From Larus michahellis (taxonomy: Eukaryota > Chordata > Aves > Charadriiformes > Laridae), in assembly GCF_964199755.1 (NCBI RefSeq), contig NC_133910.1:4796501-4860500 (forward strand): DNA of 64,000 bases, written 5' to 3'. Below, one piece after another: positions 11,816 through 22,454 of this stretch; the stretch's first letter is position 1, and the number at the start of each line of letters is the position of its first letter. The notes beneath the pieces are model-generated. The model had not been told where the DNA came from, made no database searches, and saw only the letters and a list, made by a program, of their open reading frames with translations. The position numbers and the translations under genes were made by a program.

Positions 11816-14800
11816 CTAGTAGGTACCATCACTGCCGCCTGCCCTTGGGAATCACAAATTGCTCCTCTCTCTGACATCACTGCATCATGGTCCTGGGAAA
11901 GAAGCTAAGCATGATTGCAGGGTAGGAAAAAAGCACTGAAAGAAAAATTACATTGGTTTGAGGTTAAATCTGTGGTTGTAGTCCAAAGATGGCCTAGGAC
12001 TGACTGTCCTCTATAGCAAGCCATTGAGGGGAACACTCACGCAGAAATCTGGCAGACAAAGAAACCTTGAGATAGCCTGTGATAACCAGACCAGAAAATA
12101 AGGGAGTGGAGCTGATGGAAGCTGGCCTGGAAATCTGCAATCTAAAAATAACATATGATTTCAATAAATTACTTCTCCTAGCTTGCATTCTTTAAATGCC
12201 TGTTTATTCAGCACTATATACAGTGTGTTCTATGCTCCACACGCTATACATAACTTATCCTGCAGCCCGAAATAATCCTGCAAAAAAAAAAAAAAAAAAA
12301 AAGTAAAAAACACTCTACAGATGCACAACTTCAGTCCATAGATTAAGAGTTTAGCACTCAACTGCGAGGCCAGACCACCATGCCTGCAAGTTGGTAAGCA
12401 CTTCGTGAAGTTTCGTGTTATCTCCTAGTGCTTCTCTCCTCCTCTGTTATGTCATCCCTTTAGCTTCACATCTGGACCCCAGAGCACCTCTGGACGCCTG
12501 TTTGCATACCATTGAGAAACACATTTTTCACAGCTTTATCGCGAACTACTGCAGTCGACTTAAAGTGAGGAGCTGGCATTTTACAGTGGAGCTCGCAATG
12601 ACTTCACACCTTTTTTTGAGGCTTTTCTAGCCTTGGCAATTTTTTTGCTAACGACTGATGAATGTTGTAGGATCTGTATTGAGCATAAAGAACTACAGAC
12701 CCAGAGCACCCACCAAGGACTGCAAGCAGGGGGACCCTTGTCTGCTCGTGGGCCCAACAGCTGCCCTCTTCCAGGCTCTGTCTCTTCCTGCTCAGACACA
12801 ACGGCTAATTCCCCCAGCAACCAATGTGCGTTTCAGGTAGAGAATAGCATGGACAAGAGATGATGTCATGTTTTTCAATCCTTCATGGAGCTTTTAAACA
12901 GCTGGAAGACTATATGAGTAATGAATTGTTAAAAATGGTTCATGTCAAGAGGTCACTGCTCCTGCTGCAGGATGTGCCAGTGACTCAAAGAAAAGGCAAA
13001 TGGCTATTTCTCTGAGTGAGCAATGACTCATTAACATCTGCCTTATTCTATTTATATGTGTGAATTCTCACATTGACTTGCAGATTTTCCTTTCCATTCT
13101 CTTTTACAGTAAGACTGTTACTATTTCAGTCTCTTTTAGTCCTTCTATAGGCAACTTTTTCCACTGCCCTCTTCCACTTCCATGGGAAGGAGTTGCTGCT
13201 GAAACTCCCTTTCACAAGGATTGCAGCTCTCTGAAGCCTGTTTGTCTGGAACTGGTGGTGTTATGAGATCCTTCGGCATCAAAGCGCAAAGCATTTTACA
13301 GAAAGTTTTTCTTAGAATCTCATGGAGTATGGGACTTCTGAGAGAGGTAGATCTGAAGTGACTGAGAGCTCCTACACAACCGCTCTCCTGTCCCACTTCC
13401 CATGATGTCTCTCTTTGGAAGGAGGTTTCCCCATCATTACACCCTCTCCACGCTGCCAGTCTGTCTAACCCAGCACGCTGCTGATTTTGTCAATTTGGTC
13501 AGATCTATCTTTAGCTTCCACCTCTGCAGAAATCGGTTGGTTTTCATGTATCATCAAAACATTCTGAATCAAATTAAAGCCTGTGATTTTTGGTTTGTGT
13601 TGTTAGCTGCCAGCAGGGTGCTGGTGGGTTTCTTTAATGACAGTCTTGGGTACATGCAGTTGTGCTGCGGCATTCTCTGCTTCCAAGAAATGCTGTTTGT
13701 AGGTGCTGGCAACATCCCAGAGGTGTGGGTACGCTGACAAGGCAGTGTCCCTCCTGTTCCTCTGCGCTGCTGCGGCCCAAAGTATGGTGGGCAGTTCTCA
13801 GAAACAGAGCAGCTCAAAGCCTGGGAACTGGTGTGGGACATAATCTTTAGGGCAGCTTCACAATTAGGTGGTTTGCTTAGACATGTTTAGTTTGTCATGA
13901 AATGGGCAAAAAGGATAAAACTGAAGCTTTAACTGCCACCTCTCTGATGTATAAACAATCCCGTTCTTTGCATCTACAGAACTTTCTGGTCTCTAAGCTC
14001 CATCCAACTAAATTGTTCCAGACTCTTTTACATTCCTTCTCTCCCTCTTGTCTTGGCTGACTTTGGCCAGGACCTCTCTGCACTCCTGGTTCATTCAATT
14101 CAGACCCGAGTCTGAAGCTAGAGCCGTAAATGTTTTCTTAGACATGCTTATCTTTGTGACCACAACAGGGAAATTGTGACCTTCATTTAAACAGTAAGAA
14201 TCTGACTGTTCCTGTCTATGTTTTTGGACGCCACAATATAGTAAAGGCTTGGATGGGTGGTGGGCAGGGGATGATTGTGGAGAAATGGAGGAACCAAAGT
14301 TATACTAGGAGAGGAGCTTACGCACATCCCCTCCAGCCGCTTTTTGGTTATTTTCCCAATAAACAGAGAGACTTATTCATTTTTGCTTACAATTTGTGAG
14401 TCATTAGTCAGTGCTGTTCACCCTGCAAACTAGAGCATCTTCAGTTTTTTGTTTCAGTTCAGAAAGAGAAGAATATAGCGATTAGTTTAGGTTTGAACAA
14501 AATAATATTGAAACCTAAATAAAATACTTTGATTAGAAACACTTTCTTACATTTTAGCAAATTCAAAGAACATTCTTCTGTTAATTGGATTTTCCTTTCA
14601 GCCACTTGGTGCATGTGATTTCAGAATTATGTTGGAATTGCGCTTTTTGCTGACAAGTTAAGACATGACCCTGTTTTCCTCCTGCAGATGACAATGTGTA
14701 GTCAAGCTGCCCAGTGCTGAATGATTTCTAATGGATGCTTTTTATGGGTGTTGTCTCCGAAGCCAGGGGATGTCCTTGGCTTTTCCCAGAACAGAGCTCT

Positions 14801-15423
14801 CATTTCTTACATGACAAAAGGAAAATGCCACAGGGCAGGAGACCCTGGCTGTGTCCTGCTGCTGAAGAGCTGCACATTGAGTTAAAATAGATACAAGTAT
14901 TGTACAAATAGGATGTGCTGTTTGGTTGGGTTTTTTTTACTTGCTCTGCTTTTTATACCACCATTATTCAGCAGTGAAAACTGGTAACGTGAGACACATT
15001 GACTCTCGGGTGACACTGCTGCTGTGTCAGGGGAAGCTCCCAAACCACGGGCTGCAGGGCTGCCTTTTCCTCTCCCTCTCCTTTCTGGATTTTCCTAGGG
15101 AGACTCTCCTACAGGAACAGATAGGAGACAGCTTCATTATCTGTGAATCAAAAGTTTCTGGTGATCTCATAGCAGAGGCATAAAAGTGCAAATTTCAGCA
15201 TTTTTCAAACCTCAGCTTACTTCAGATCTAAAATGTGTGCTTCTACCACCCGCAATTGAGTAGGAAAAAAAATTTTCCATGCAGCCTCCCACAGCCAAGG
15301 AGCTCTTAGCCTCTGCTCCTCATGCAGGAGACCCTTGTTTGGTGGGAATAATTGCATGATAGTATCACCCACACTTGTCTTCTAAATAGAGCTTTTGCAA
15401 TCCCTTTGGAGTACCCTTAGGTT
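11816..15423. other. Unique non-coding DNA with A21 homopolymer
   Basis: There is no recognisable gene. A run of 21 A sits at 12282-12302 (listed separately). Open frames up to about 111 codons near 13402-13737 overlap others on the opposite strand and look like chance. Confidence 0.5.
12282..12302. repeat. A21 homopolymer
   Basis: Twenty-one consecutive A follow 'aataatcctgc' and precede 'gtaaaaaacac'. It could be the tail of a retroposed copy, but the upstream 200 bp resembles no CR1, SINE or known mRNA. It is better treated as a length-variable mononucleotide repeat. Confidence 0.9.
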
Positions 15424-15560
15424 GAAGGCCAGATACTCTGTTAAAAATTGATGTAATTTGCTGAATGTCAATAGCTTTACACCCTCAGCTGCTGTAAGTT
15501 AGCGTGGCTCTGTAAAAGTCAGTGGGTCTGTATTAATGGACATCAGCTGGGTTTTATGAC
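15424..15560. repeat. Ancient palindromic (foldback-type) amniote repeat relic
   Basis: The motif 'gaaggccagatactctg' at 15424 is followed by 'cagctgctgtaagttagcg' at 15486. After a spacer carrying 'aagtcagtggg' comes the degenerate inverse 'tgtattaatggacatcagctg' ending at 15549. The arms are imperfect complements about 24 nt long around a 15-nt loop. The arrangement resembles an abundant reptile repeat in which a 'tcctcagctggtgtaaatcagcg' arm and its inverse flank an 'aagtcaatgg' core. This is inference from remembered consensus. The palindromic arrangement itself is visible here. Confidence 0.5.
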
Positions 15561-15954
15561 GCAGAGTTTCTATTTCTGCAGCAGCCTGCTTTCATAGAGA
15601 TGAGGGCACAGGCAGTTTCATGGGGTTTGCAGGGCAAACACAAAGGAAAGAGGCAAAAGGAGATGAGTTTTTAAAGGTCTTTGTGCAAAATAGCTTTTTC
15701 AACTGGTCCTTTTTAAAAGACCTTAATGAAGAGAGACCAGAGGATGAGACCATTGTACGCTGCAGGGCAGGACTAAGAGAACTGCGTGGTGCAGACTGTG
15801 CTACTGAGGATGGGACTGGTCCCAGGGGGAGAGAGATGCTGCTTTGCTGCGCTGCCCTCTCCTCCTACGGGCTTCGCTTATGCTTCATGCATGTTGCAAG
15901 TCTCTACCATAAGGAGGTACTTGTTGTGGTTTTGTGAAGAGCAAGATAGTAACT

Positions 15955-16010
15955 GCCACAAAGTGCATAATTTTACACCAGTCTGGGAGGCAGAATCTGA
16001 CCCGTAATTT
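15955..16010. repeat. Second fragment of the ancient foldback-type repeat
   Basis: The stretch 'ataattttacaccagtctgg' followed by 'gaggcagaatctgacccg' matches the pattern 'tttacaccagtctag...gagaatctggccc' found beside the palindromic repeat at 15424-15560. It lies about 400 bp downstream, so the two could be one disrupted insertion or two separate ones. Confidence 0.35.
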
Positions 16011-18171
16011 CCAGGGAAAAGGAATAACTTAAACTGTGGTTCAAACTGCTGTGACACTTTGTTTCCTCTTACTTCTAGGCAAATTATAAAATCATTTTAG
16101 AGATGTCACTTGGTGATTCAACACGCTTTCAGAAGCAGTTGCATCCATAAGAGAGACACGAGGGTAGGGCACTGCAAAGCCATGTGATCTAAAAGGCATA
16201 TTTTCCAAATGCATCTCAATGCAATGCTGTGACTGGCCATTGTTCAGTGAGACTTTAGCCCAACTGTGGTATTTAGTTGTATCTGCACAGCAGCATGAAG
16301 GCCTGTGGGGAAGGAATCCAGGAGTCCCAGCTGGCTGCAGGGTGGAGACCTCCAGGAAATGCCTCCAGTTATCCCAGCAACATGTGAATGCAAATGTATA
16401 AGCTGCTTGTCGGGGTAACTCTTTTTACCAAAGTTTCGTTAACCTTGGTGCCGCTCACCTATGTTAACCACATAATGAAGGTATGTCTGTACAGATGAGA
16501 GTATTTCATATTAAAAAAAAGTCTTCTGAAAGATCCTCAAAGGTCACATGGTGATCTAGAGGCTTCTTCATGGTCTCTGCAGCCTTTGCCTCATGCCATG
16601 TGATATACCTCGCACTGCAGTCCTATGCCACTTTCAGAAACTTTGTTGCCTGGAAATTTGGATCAGTAGTGACTTTCCTTTTTTATCATAAATGAAAGCA
16701 TGCATGCAAGCATCCTCACCACTCAGCACAGAGTCTCAGCCATTGACCATTCTCGATATCTCACCCCGCTTCTTGTCAGAACAATTACAAACCACTTGCA
16801 AAACTGTTGGAAATGCCTGACAACATTGTGTCTGCGATACAGTTACAGGTCAGTTACAGTTTGCAAGTCTCTTAATGCTCCTCATTTGCATCTAATGACA
16901 TATCCACAGGATGCTGCCCCAACAGCTGAAGTTTTGCAGTGGCCCCTGGATGCTCCTGCTGTGCTTTGGAGCACTTGAGCCACCGCTCGCAGCTGGCTCG
17001 GCACTAAGGTGGGTCAGGAAGGATTTGAAGGGCCTGTTTTGGTGAACAGCTGCTGGAGCCGGCCGTGAGGAGCAGATAGCAGTGAGCACTCCAGCTGTGT
17101 TCACTAATGTGAGGCCATCCTTGAGCTAGTTTTTGGTGGATATATGCCAAAATTTCTCCCTAAAGCCCACTGATGGTATTGGCACTACTCACCAACAGAT
17201 GAGTTGCAGAAAAGAGCACTCACAGCCTGAACTCGCTTTGCCTTAGTTTTCCTGGTTGGCTAAAACACAGTGTTGAAGCAGGACCGAGACATGCCAAACA
17301 ACTGCCACTGCTCATGTTTTGTGAATAAAGTGCAAGTTTCTGTCTCCTTACCCAGCAGTCCCAATGGTGCTAGTGTCTATCCTGCTCTTTTTATCCTCCG
17401 CTACCTGGAGGATCTTCTCACTGCAGTTCACTTATCTCTGGGATGGAAGATGGAATATGCTTTTCGAAACCTTTAGCAGTACGCACAATTTGAAGCAATG
17501 AGCAAACAGATTGCCTTATACAGCCAGGAATTCATGGAAGTTTAAATAGGATAGGAATATTATATTAGACTTAAACGACATCCCTGAATTCTGGTGATAT
17601 TCTGGAGCTTGATTTCCGTAAACTCAAATAAATGTTTGGTATTAGTGATACAAAGAGGTCAAAACCTCAGCTCATGACATTCTGCAGGCATCAGCTGCAG
17701 CCCTGTGGAGCACTCTTTTTGTTCCAGAGCATGGTTATAATTTACTTGAACGCTCACGAAAAGAGATACACCTGTTTTTCCTGGACTCCTCTCAGTGACT
17801 TGGCACATTTGTGAAAATGCATCTTCCCTCTGCTGACTTCTGGTTGAAGTTTGTTTCTATTCTTTAAGGTCTCCATTTCAAAACGCACAGAACCAGAAAA
17901 AGATCTGTTTCATAACAAAATTTTCAGTAAATGGTTCTGAGGAAGGAAAGTTAAAGAAATCCCAAAGAAATCACTCGGTTATTCCCAGCAAGGGATGCTG
18001 GTTGTAGCCACGTATTCCCTGGGCTCACACTGGTACGCATTGCTGTGCTGAAATCAAGACATACTTAAACTTCCAAAGTGAATTAATTTATCTGCTGCTC
18101 TAAATTACTTGTTTTGCTTTAGGAAATATGACAGCATTATCCAAAAATGTTGTTTTATGATTTGATTACAG
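16011..18171. other. Unique non-coding DNA
   Basis: No gene or repeat is recognised. The last 20 bases, ending 'tttgattacag' at 18171, form a plausible splice acceptor for the candidate exon that follows. Confidence 0.5.
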
Positions 18172-18234
18172 AGATGAGTTGCTGGAAGGCATCAAACATT
18201 TACAGCTCCAAAGGGAGAGAGAAGTTTATGCAGG
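18172..18234 (+). other. Candidate coding exon, 63 nt, coiled-coil-like peptide, gene unidentified
   Basis: A T-rich stretch ending 'gattacag' at 18171 precedes a 63-nt block followed by a consensus donor 'gtaaga' at 18235. In the frame that takes one base from the block to finish the previous codon, it reads 20 codons: DELLEGIKHLQ, LQREREVYA. The block is divisible by three and starts and ends in the same phase, so it could be skipped without a frameshift. The peptide is strongly charged with a heptad-like pattern, as in a coiled coil or helical linker. A second frame is also open. I do not recognise the parent protein. If real, this is a small internal exon of a + strand gene whose other exons lie outside or were missed. 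Chance remains possible. Confidence 0.3.
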
Positions 18235-20023
18235 GTAAGAAACTGTAAACGCTTCAGGTATTGCAAGCTTCTGACTGAGAAGGCAGGCATTTATGATGTA
18301 TAAACAATTTAAACAAACAAGACGTTTGTACAGGAAGGACGTGATGGACCAAGGCTTTGCCTGGTGTAAAGCAGTGTTGCTTTACTTGACTTTCTTAGTG
18401 CAAGCCCTGGCTCATGGTGCCTGAGGGTCTGGTTGGAGGGCAATCAGTGAACAGACTGTAGCAGGTACTGGGATTCGGTCTAGAAAAATAAGCTCTGTGT
18501 TTATACAAATCTTTTGCTAATGTTTTCAAGCATTTTTGAGGAGACAATCTGGTGCTGGAAAACTCAAATTCTTTTTTATTATTATTAACTTTTTTAATTC
18601 TTGGATTTTCCATGTGTCCAAATAGGCTGATTGATTCTCACAGGTAACTTAAACTATTCTCACTGTAGCAGTGGGAAGAACCGGGGACATCAGAGATACC
18701 CGCAAGGGAACTAAAAGGGCATCGTAATCAAGTGAGGCAGTTAATGGCAAATTAAACATGGAAAAAGCATCAAATGAATTTAAAAGTTGTTGGCTCTGAT
18801 TTTAAGAATATTTTGTGCTAGATAGCTTCCCTGGTAAACGTCCAAATATACTTGGATCTGAAGTGTTCCTAGATACTAGCCAAGCTGCCGCAAGCTTTTT
18901 GAGTTTCCATGATCTGTCTCCTTTGCTGCTAATCTAGCACGGACTACTTACTTTATTGACAGCTCCGTCACTTTGGACTACAAGTTTGCGGTTGGCATGT
19001 GTGCGCAGTTTTGACTTTCAGCAAAGGCACCGAGACTTTATATAATGCAGGAGGAGACACTTTTAATAAGATGCTTAGTTGAGGTCTGTCCCTGTCAAGG
19101 CAACATGAAAACACACGCTAAGACTCCTCTGTTCCTTTCTAAAATACTAAATCATATTAATCAGGAAGCTTTTTTTCTTTCAGTGAAGGAAAACAAAAAA
19201 TTATTAAAAGACAGCTTCTTCAGCTAATTGACAAAGAAAAAAGAGATAGAACCAAGTAATAAAACTTGGTGGAATTTTTAAAATACTAATCGAATGTATG
19301 AAATAGGGGGTTATTTATTCAGTAATCAAAAACAAGCTGGTACCTACAGTTTCCACTCTTGTCTGTGCGATAATCTAGTCCAAGGTTAAAGGTAGCCAAA
19401 CTTAGTTTAGCTCACCATAGATATTTTTTTAAAAAACTTGGATAGACTCTAGATGTCATTTGTTGACCAGTCAGGATCTGATAGCCAAGACCATGCCCTC
19501 TCCTTAACACTAGTCCTATTAAACTTACTTGCCCATGTCACTTGTCTGTCACCCCGTCCTTGGTGTGAAAAACGTTATATAAACTGCATTTTGTTATTTG
19601 GTGTTGCTGGAATTCAGGCTATGAAATGCTGCAAGTCACATTGTGTTTGCACATGCTTGAAGTGTCCAGGGGATCTGAAAAACTCATTTAGTTCTTCTCT
19701 GTTTGGAAGGTTTTAAAACTCACTTGGCATTTCTATTTGGAAGGTTTTTTAGTCACTGTAAACTAAGCATAGGCTGAGAGACATCTCTCCCCTCAGTCTT
19801 TCTTTCCCTTCTTGCTCAATCTGCCCATCTAGCTGATAACGGTGTTCACCTCTTCTGAGGTCAAGAGAGATGTTATACAGGTGTCCTGGGGTTGGTCTGA
19901 AGCTTGCAGTAGGGTTCTCTGTGCAGTAAGGGTAAATCAAACGATCACACTGATAATGTGGCCTTCTGCCCAGGAGCAACTTTTCAAATCTCTGTATTTA
20001 ACTCTAGCCATTTTCTAACAAAA
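18235..20023. other. Unique non-coding DNA
   Basis: There is no recognisable gene or repeat. AT-rich runs occur around 19160-19310. Confidence 0.5.
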
Positions 20024-20075
20024 TAGATGGTCGTTGTACGTCCCTTCCAGCTGAAATAGTCTATTATGTTCTATA
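20024..20075 (+). mobile_element. CR1 3'-terminal fragment
   Basis: The segment 'gatggtcgttgtacgtcccttccagctgaaatagtctatt' and what follows is the 3' UTR end of a CR1 in sense orientation, ending in degenerate 'ctattatgttctat' tail units. Only about 50 bp is present and the upstream DNA is not CR1, so it is an extreme 5' truncation. Confidence 0.85.
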
Positions 20076-22270
20076 TTGAGGTCATGTGGAAGTTGAGGCA
20101 GCATCAAAGTTCAGATCTGGACTTGGAATCCCGCTCAGTCTTCCGTATACTTCTAAATCGCTGTGGCACTTGGTGCTTTGCGGGTGGATTTAGGCAGCAC
20201 TTAGAGAAAAATGGACCAGAAACCAGCTTCTTGTCCTTATAAGTCACTTGGCACAGCGTTCCTTACCACCATGACAGCCTGTCCTTTAGCTGCCACGTAA
20301 CTCTCTCCTTCAGCACAGTGGTTTCGATTCACGCTACTGGCGCTCTATAAAATGCATTCAAACCTCACTTGCAATGATTTGTTTTCCTTCATTCAGTTTT
20401 GCTTCACCGGTTTTATTGGTGCCAAGCAGAACCAGCCCTTTGAACACTTTATTTAAAAACCTTTTTATTGTGACTGTTGGGTGTCCCCTCCAGAGCTGAC
20501 CACCAAGCACCACGCATGGCCAGGCTTGGCAAAATGCTCTGAGAAACTGCTCTTCCTTTTCCCCACTCCCCACGCTGCCTTTTGTGGTTCACTATTTAGA
20601 GATCTGGGTAGAAGAACAGATGGAATAAATCGTCTGGTGGTAGCCAAGTGACTGAACCACTTCTGGGAACTGTTACATCTCTCTTTCTGTTGGATTGATA
20701 TGCGAGATGCCCAGAAGTCACTCTTGTGTCAGGAGTGTCAGGAACAATTTGCTTTGCAAAGCGCTGTAAATCTCCGAGTCTGTTCTGCTTCCGGGAAGGC
20801 TCCCCAGCAGAGACGCCTGGAGCCCGCTCACGGGGAATTCCCAGCCAGCCCCGGGCTCTCCTCTAAACCAGCATCCGTGTTGTTAGAGCGTATAGGAATG
20901 AGGCCAAAACCACCATCTATATATCACCTCTGCGGATGTGGCATATAAGCAGGGGAAAAGGGGGAGGCACACATTAAATCTTACAAGTACCATTTTGTTT
21001 TCCCTTCCTTCTTCTCTTCCACCCTCCTCCACTCTCCTCCTTCTAACCCCCTGCTTTCTTTTCAGTAGCTGATGGGGGTGGTAAAATTCCAGGGGGCCAA
21101 GACAAACTGTTAAACGTTGTGATTTCTAATGGTTCCTCTTGAAAATTGCTGACAGATGCTGGTCCTGAGATCAGAACAGCAGAGGCTGCCAGCGTGAGGC
21201 TCGGGGCCAGCCATTGATTCCCTTTTTTAATAGTGAAATCTAAATCTATGGTAACTCTCCAGGCAAAGACTGCACCACTTTTCTCAAAGTTTCTCCTTGT
21301 TCCCTCATCTTCCCTCTTTATTCCCCTTCCCACTTCCCCAGACTTTACCCTTTATTCTCCATTTCATAATTTTAATTCATAACTTTTCTGTCTTTTTTTT
21401 TTTTTCCTCCTTTCTTTCCTCGCTGTTTCTTTTTGCTGTCTAGCTACTGAACTCTATGGATGTTTGCCCAGCTACAACTTAGAAAATGAAAAGTGCAGGA
21501 ATTTGACTGATGCAGCAAGTTTCTCTTCTTTTTGGAACCTCTAATTCACAAGACAGCCTATTTGTGTCTCAAAATAATAGATGGATAGAGCCAAAGAGGG
21601 AGATGGGACGGGGGCTTGTTCGGTATTGAGGTCAGTCAGTGTCTTGCAGAAGGAGACGGAGGTAAGCTGCCAGCTTAGGGAAGGAATGCGTTTTGATTCC
21701 AGCCAGACGTGTAGCTGTATTTGTGCACACTGTGGCTGAATTATTGTTGCATTCATAATGCAGCCCGGCACCTGGCATAGCAGTCTGGGCTTTTTTCTCA
21801 CTTAATGCCGGCTCCTTGTGACATAATATCCCTAACTGGAAGTTTTGTAAAGGAAGAGATTAGCCACGGTTTCGGTTTTGCTGGTAGAGCTTGGAAAAGA
21901 ACTGACACAGTCTCAAACATTGTCATGGGTTTTAGAAGCAGTAGCAGGCCCCGGGATGTGGAGGAGGGGAGGCATTTGTCCTCAGAAAGGTTCATGCAAT
22001 TTGGACGGTATTGGAAACTGCTGTTCTCCAAGGCACAAATTTCTGCCAGCATGCAGGGTTAAGTCTCCAATTTATCTTTCTAAGGACTGCTGTGAATGTG
22101 GAAGCACTAGAGGTGCAGAGATGAGTGCCTGGGAATTGGGTCTTGAGGTCCTTAGTTTCAAGTAAATACATATGCACAGTTGGGTGACCAAATCTGCTTT
22201 CTTTGGTTACTTCCTTGTAAGTGTGCTACAGCCACAAGTTGAGGTGTTGGATATTCATTTTGGGCGTGGG
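20076..22270. other. Unique DNA with long pyrimidine tracts
   Basis: No gene is recognised. Two pyrimidine-rich tracts stand out on the + strand: about 20996-21060 (mixed C and T) and about 21300-21425, which includes 14 consecutive T near 21393. The open frames at 21798-22165 overlap on both strands and show no family resemblance. Confidence 0.45.
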
Positions 22271-22454
22271 GGAAAACATCTTCACTAGGAAGATAGTGCA
22301 GCACTGAGCAGGTCACCAGAGAAGCTGTGCTGCTGTTATCCCCAGTGGCTCTCAGCCTTGGCTGCCTTGATCTAGAACTGGCAATAGTCCAATAGCCAAG
22401 GGCTAGAAACCTCTAGAAATCCTTTTCAACCACCACTTCTGTGATTCTGCGATG
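22271..22454 (+). mobile_element. Old CR1 3' end fragment
   Basis: The order 'cttcactaggaagatagtgc', 'gcactgagcaggtcaccaga', 'agctgtgctgc', 'ctctagaaatccttttcaacc' and 'tctgtgattctgcgatg' is that of a CR1 C-terminus, 3' UTR and tail in sense orientation. Divergence is clearly greater than in the copies at 9.9 and 41.3 kb. The middle, about 22340-22410, is barely alignable by eye. It is a decayed fossil of an older subfamily. Confidence 0.75.

Noticed and set aside
12330..12395. tRNA-like stretch after the A21 run
   Set aside because: No A-box and B-box pair, and no cloverleaf could be folded by eye.
13606..13622. CTCF-like 'ccagcagggtgctgg'
   Set aside because: It has a mismatch in the invariant GGC core, and there is no promoter or island nearby.
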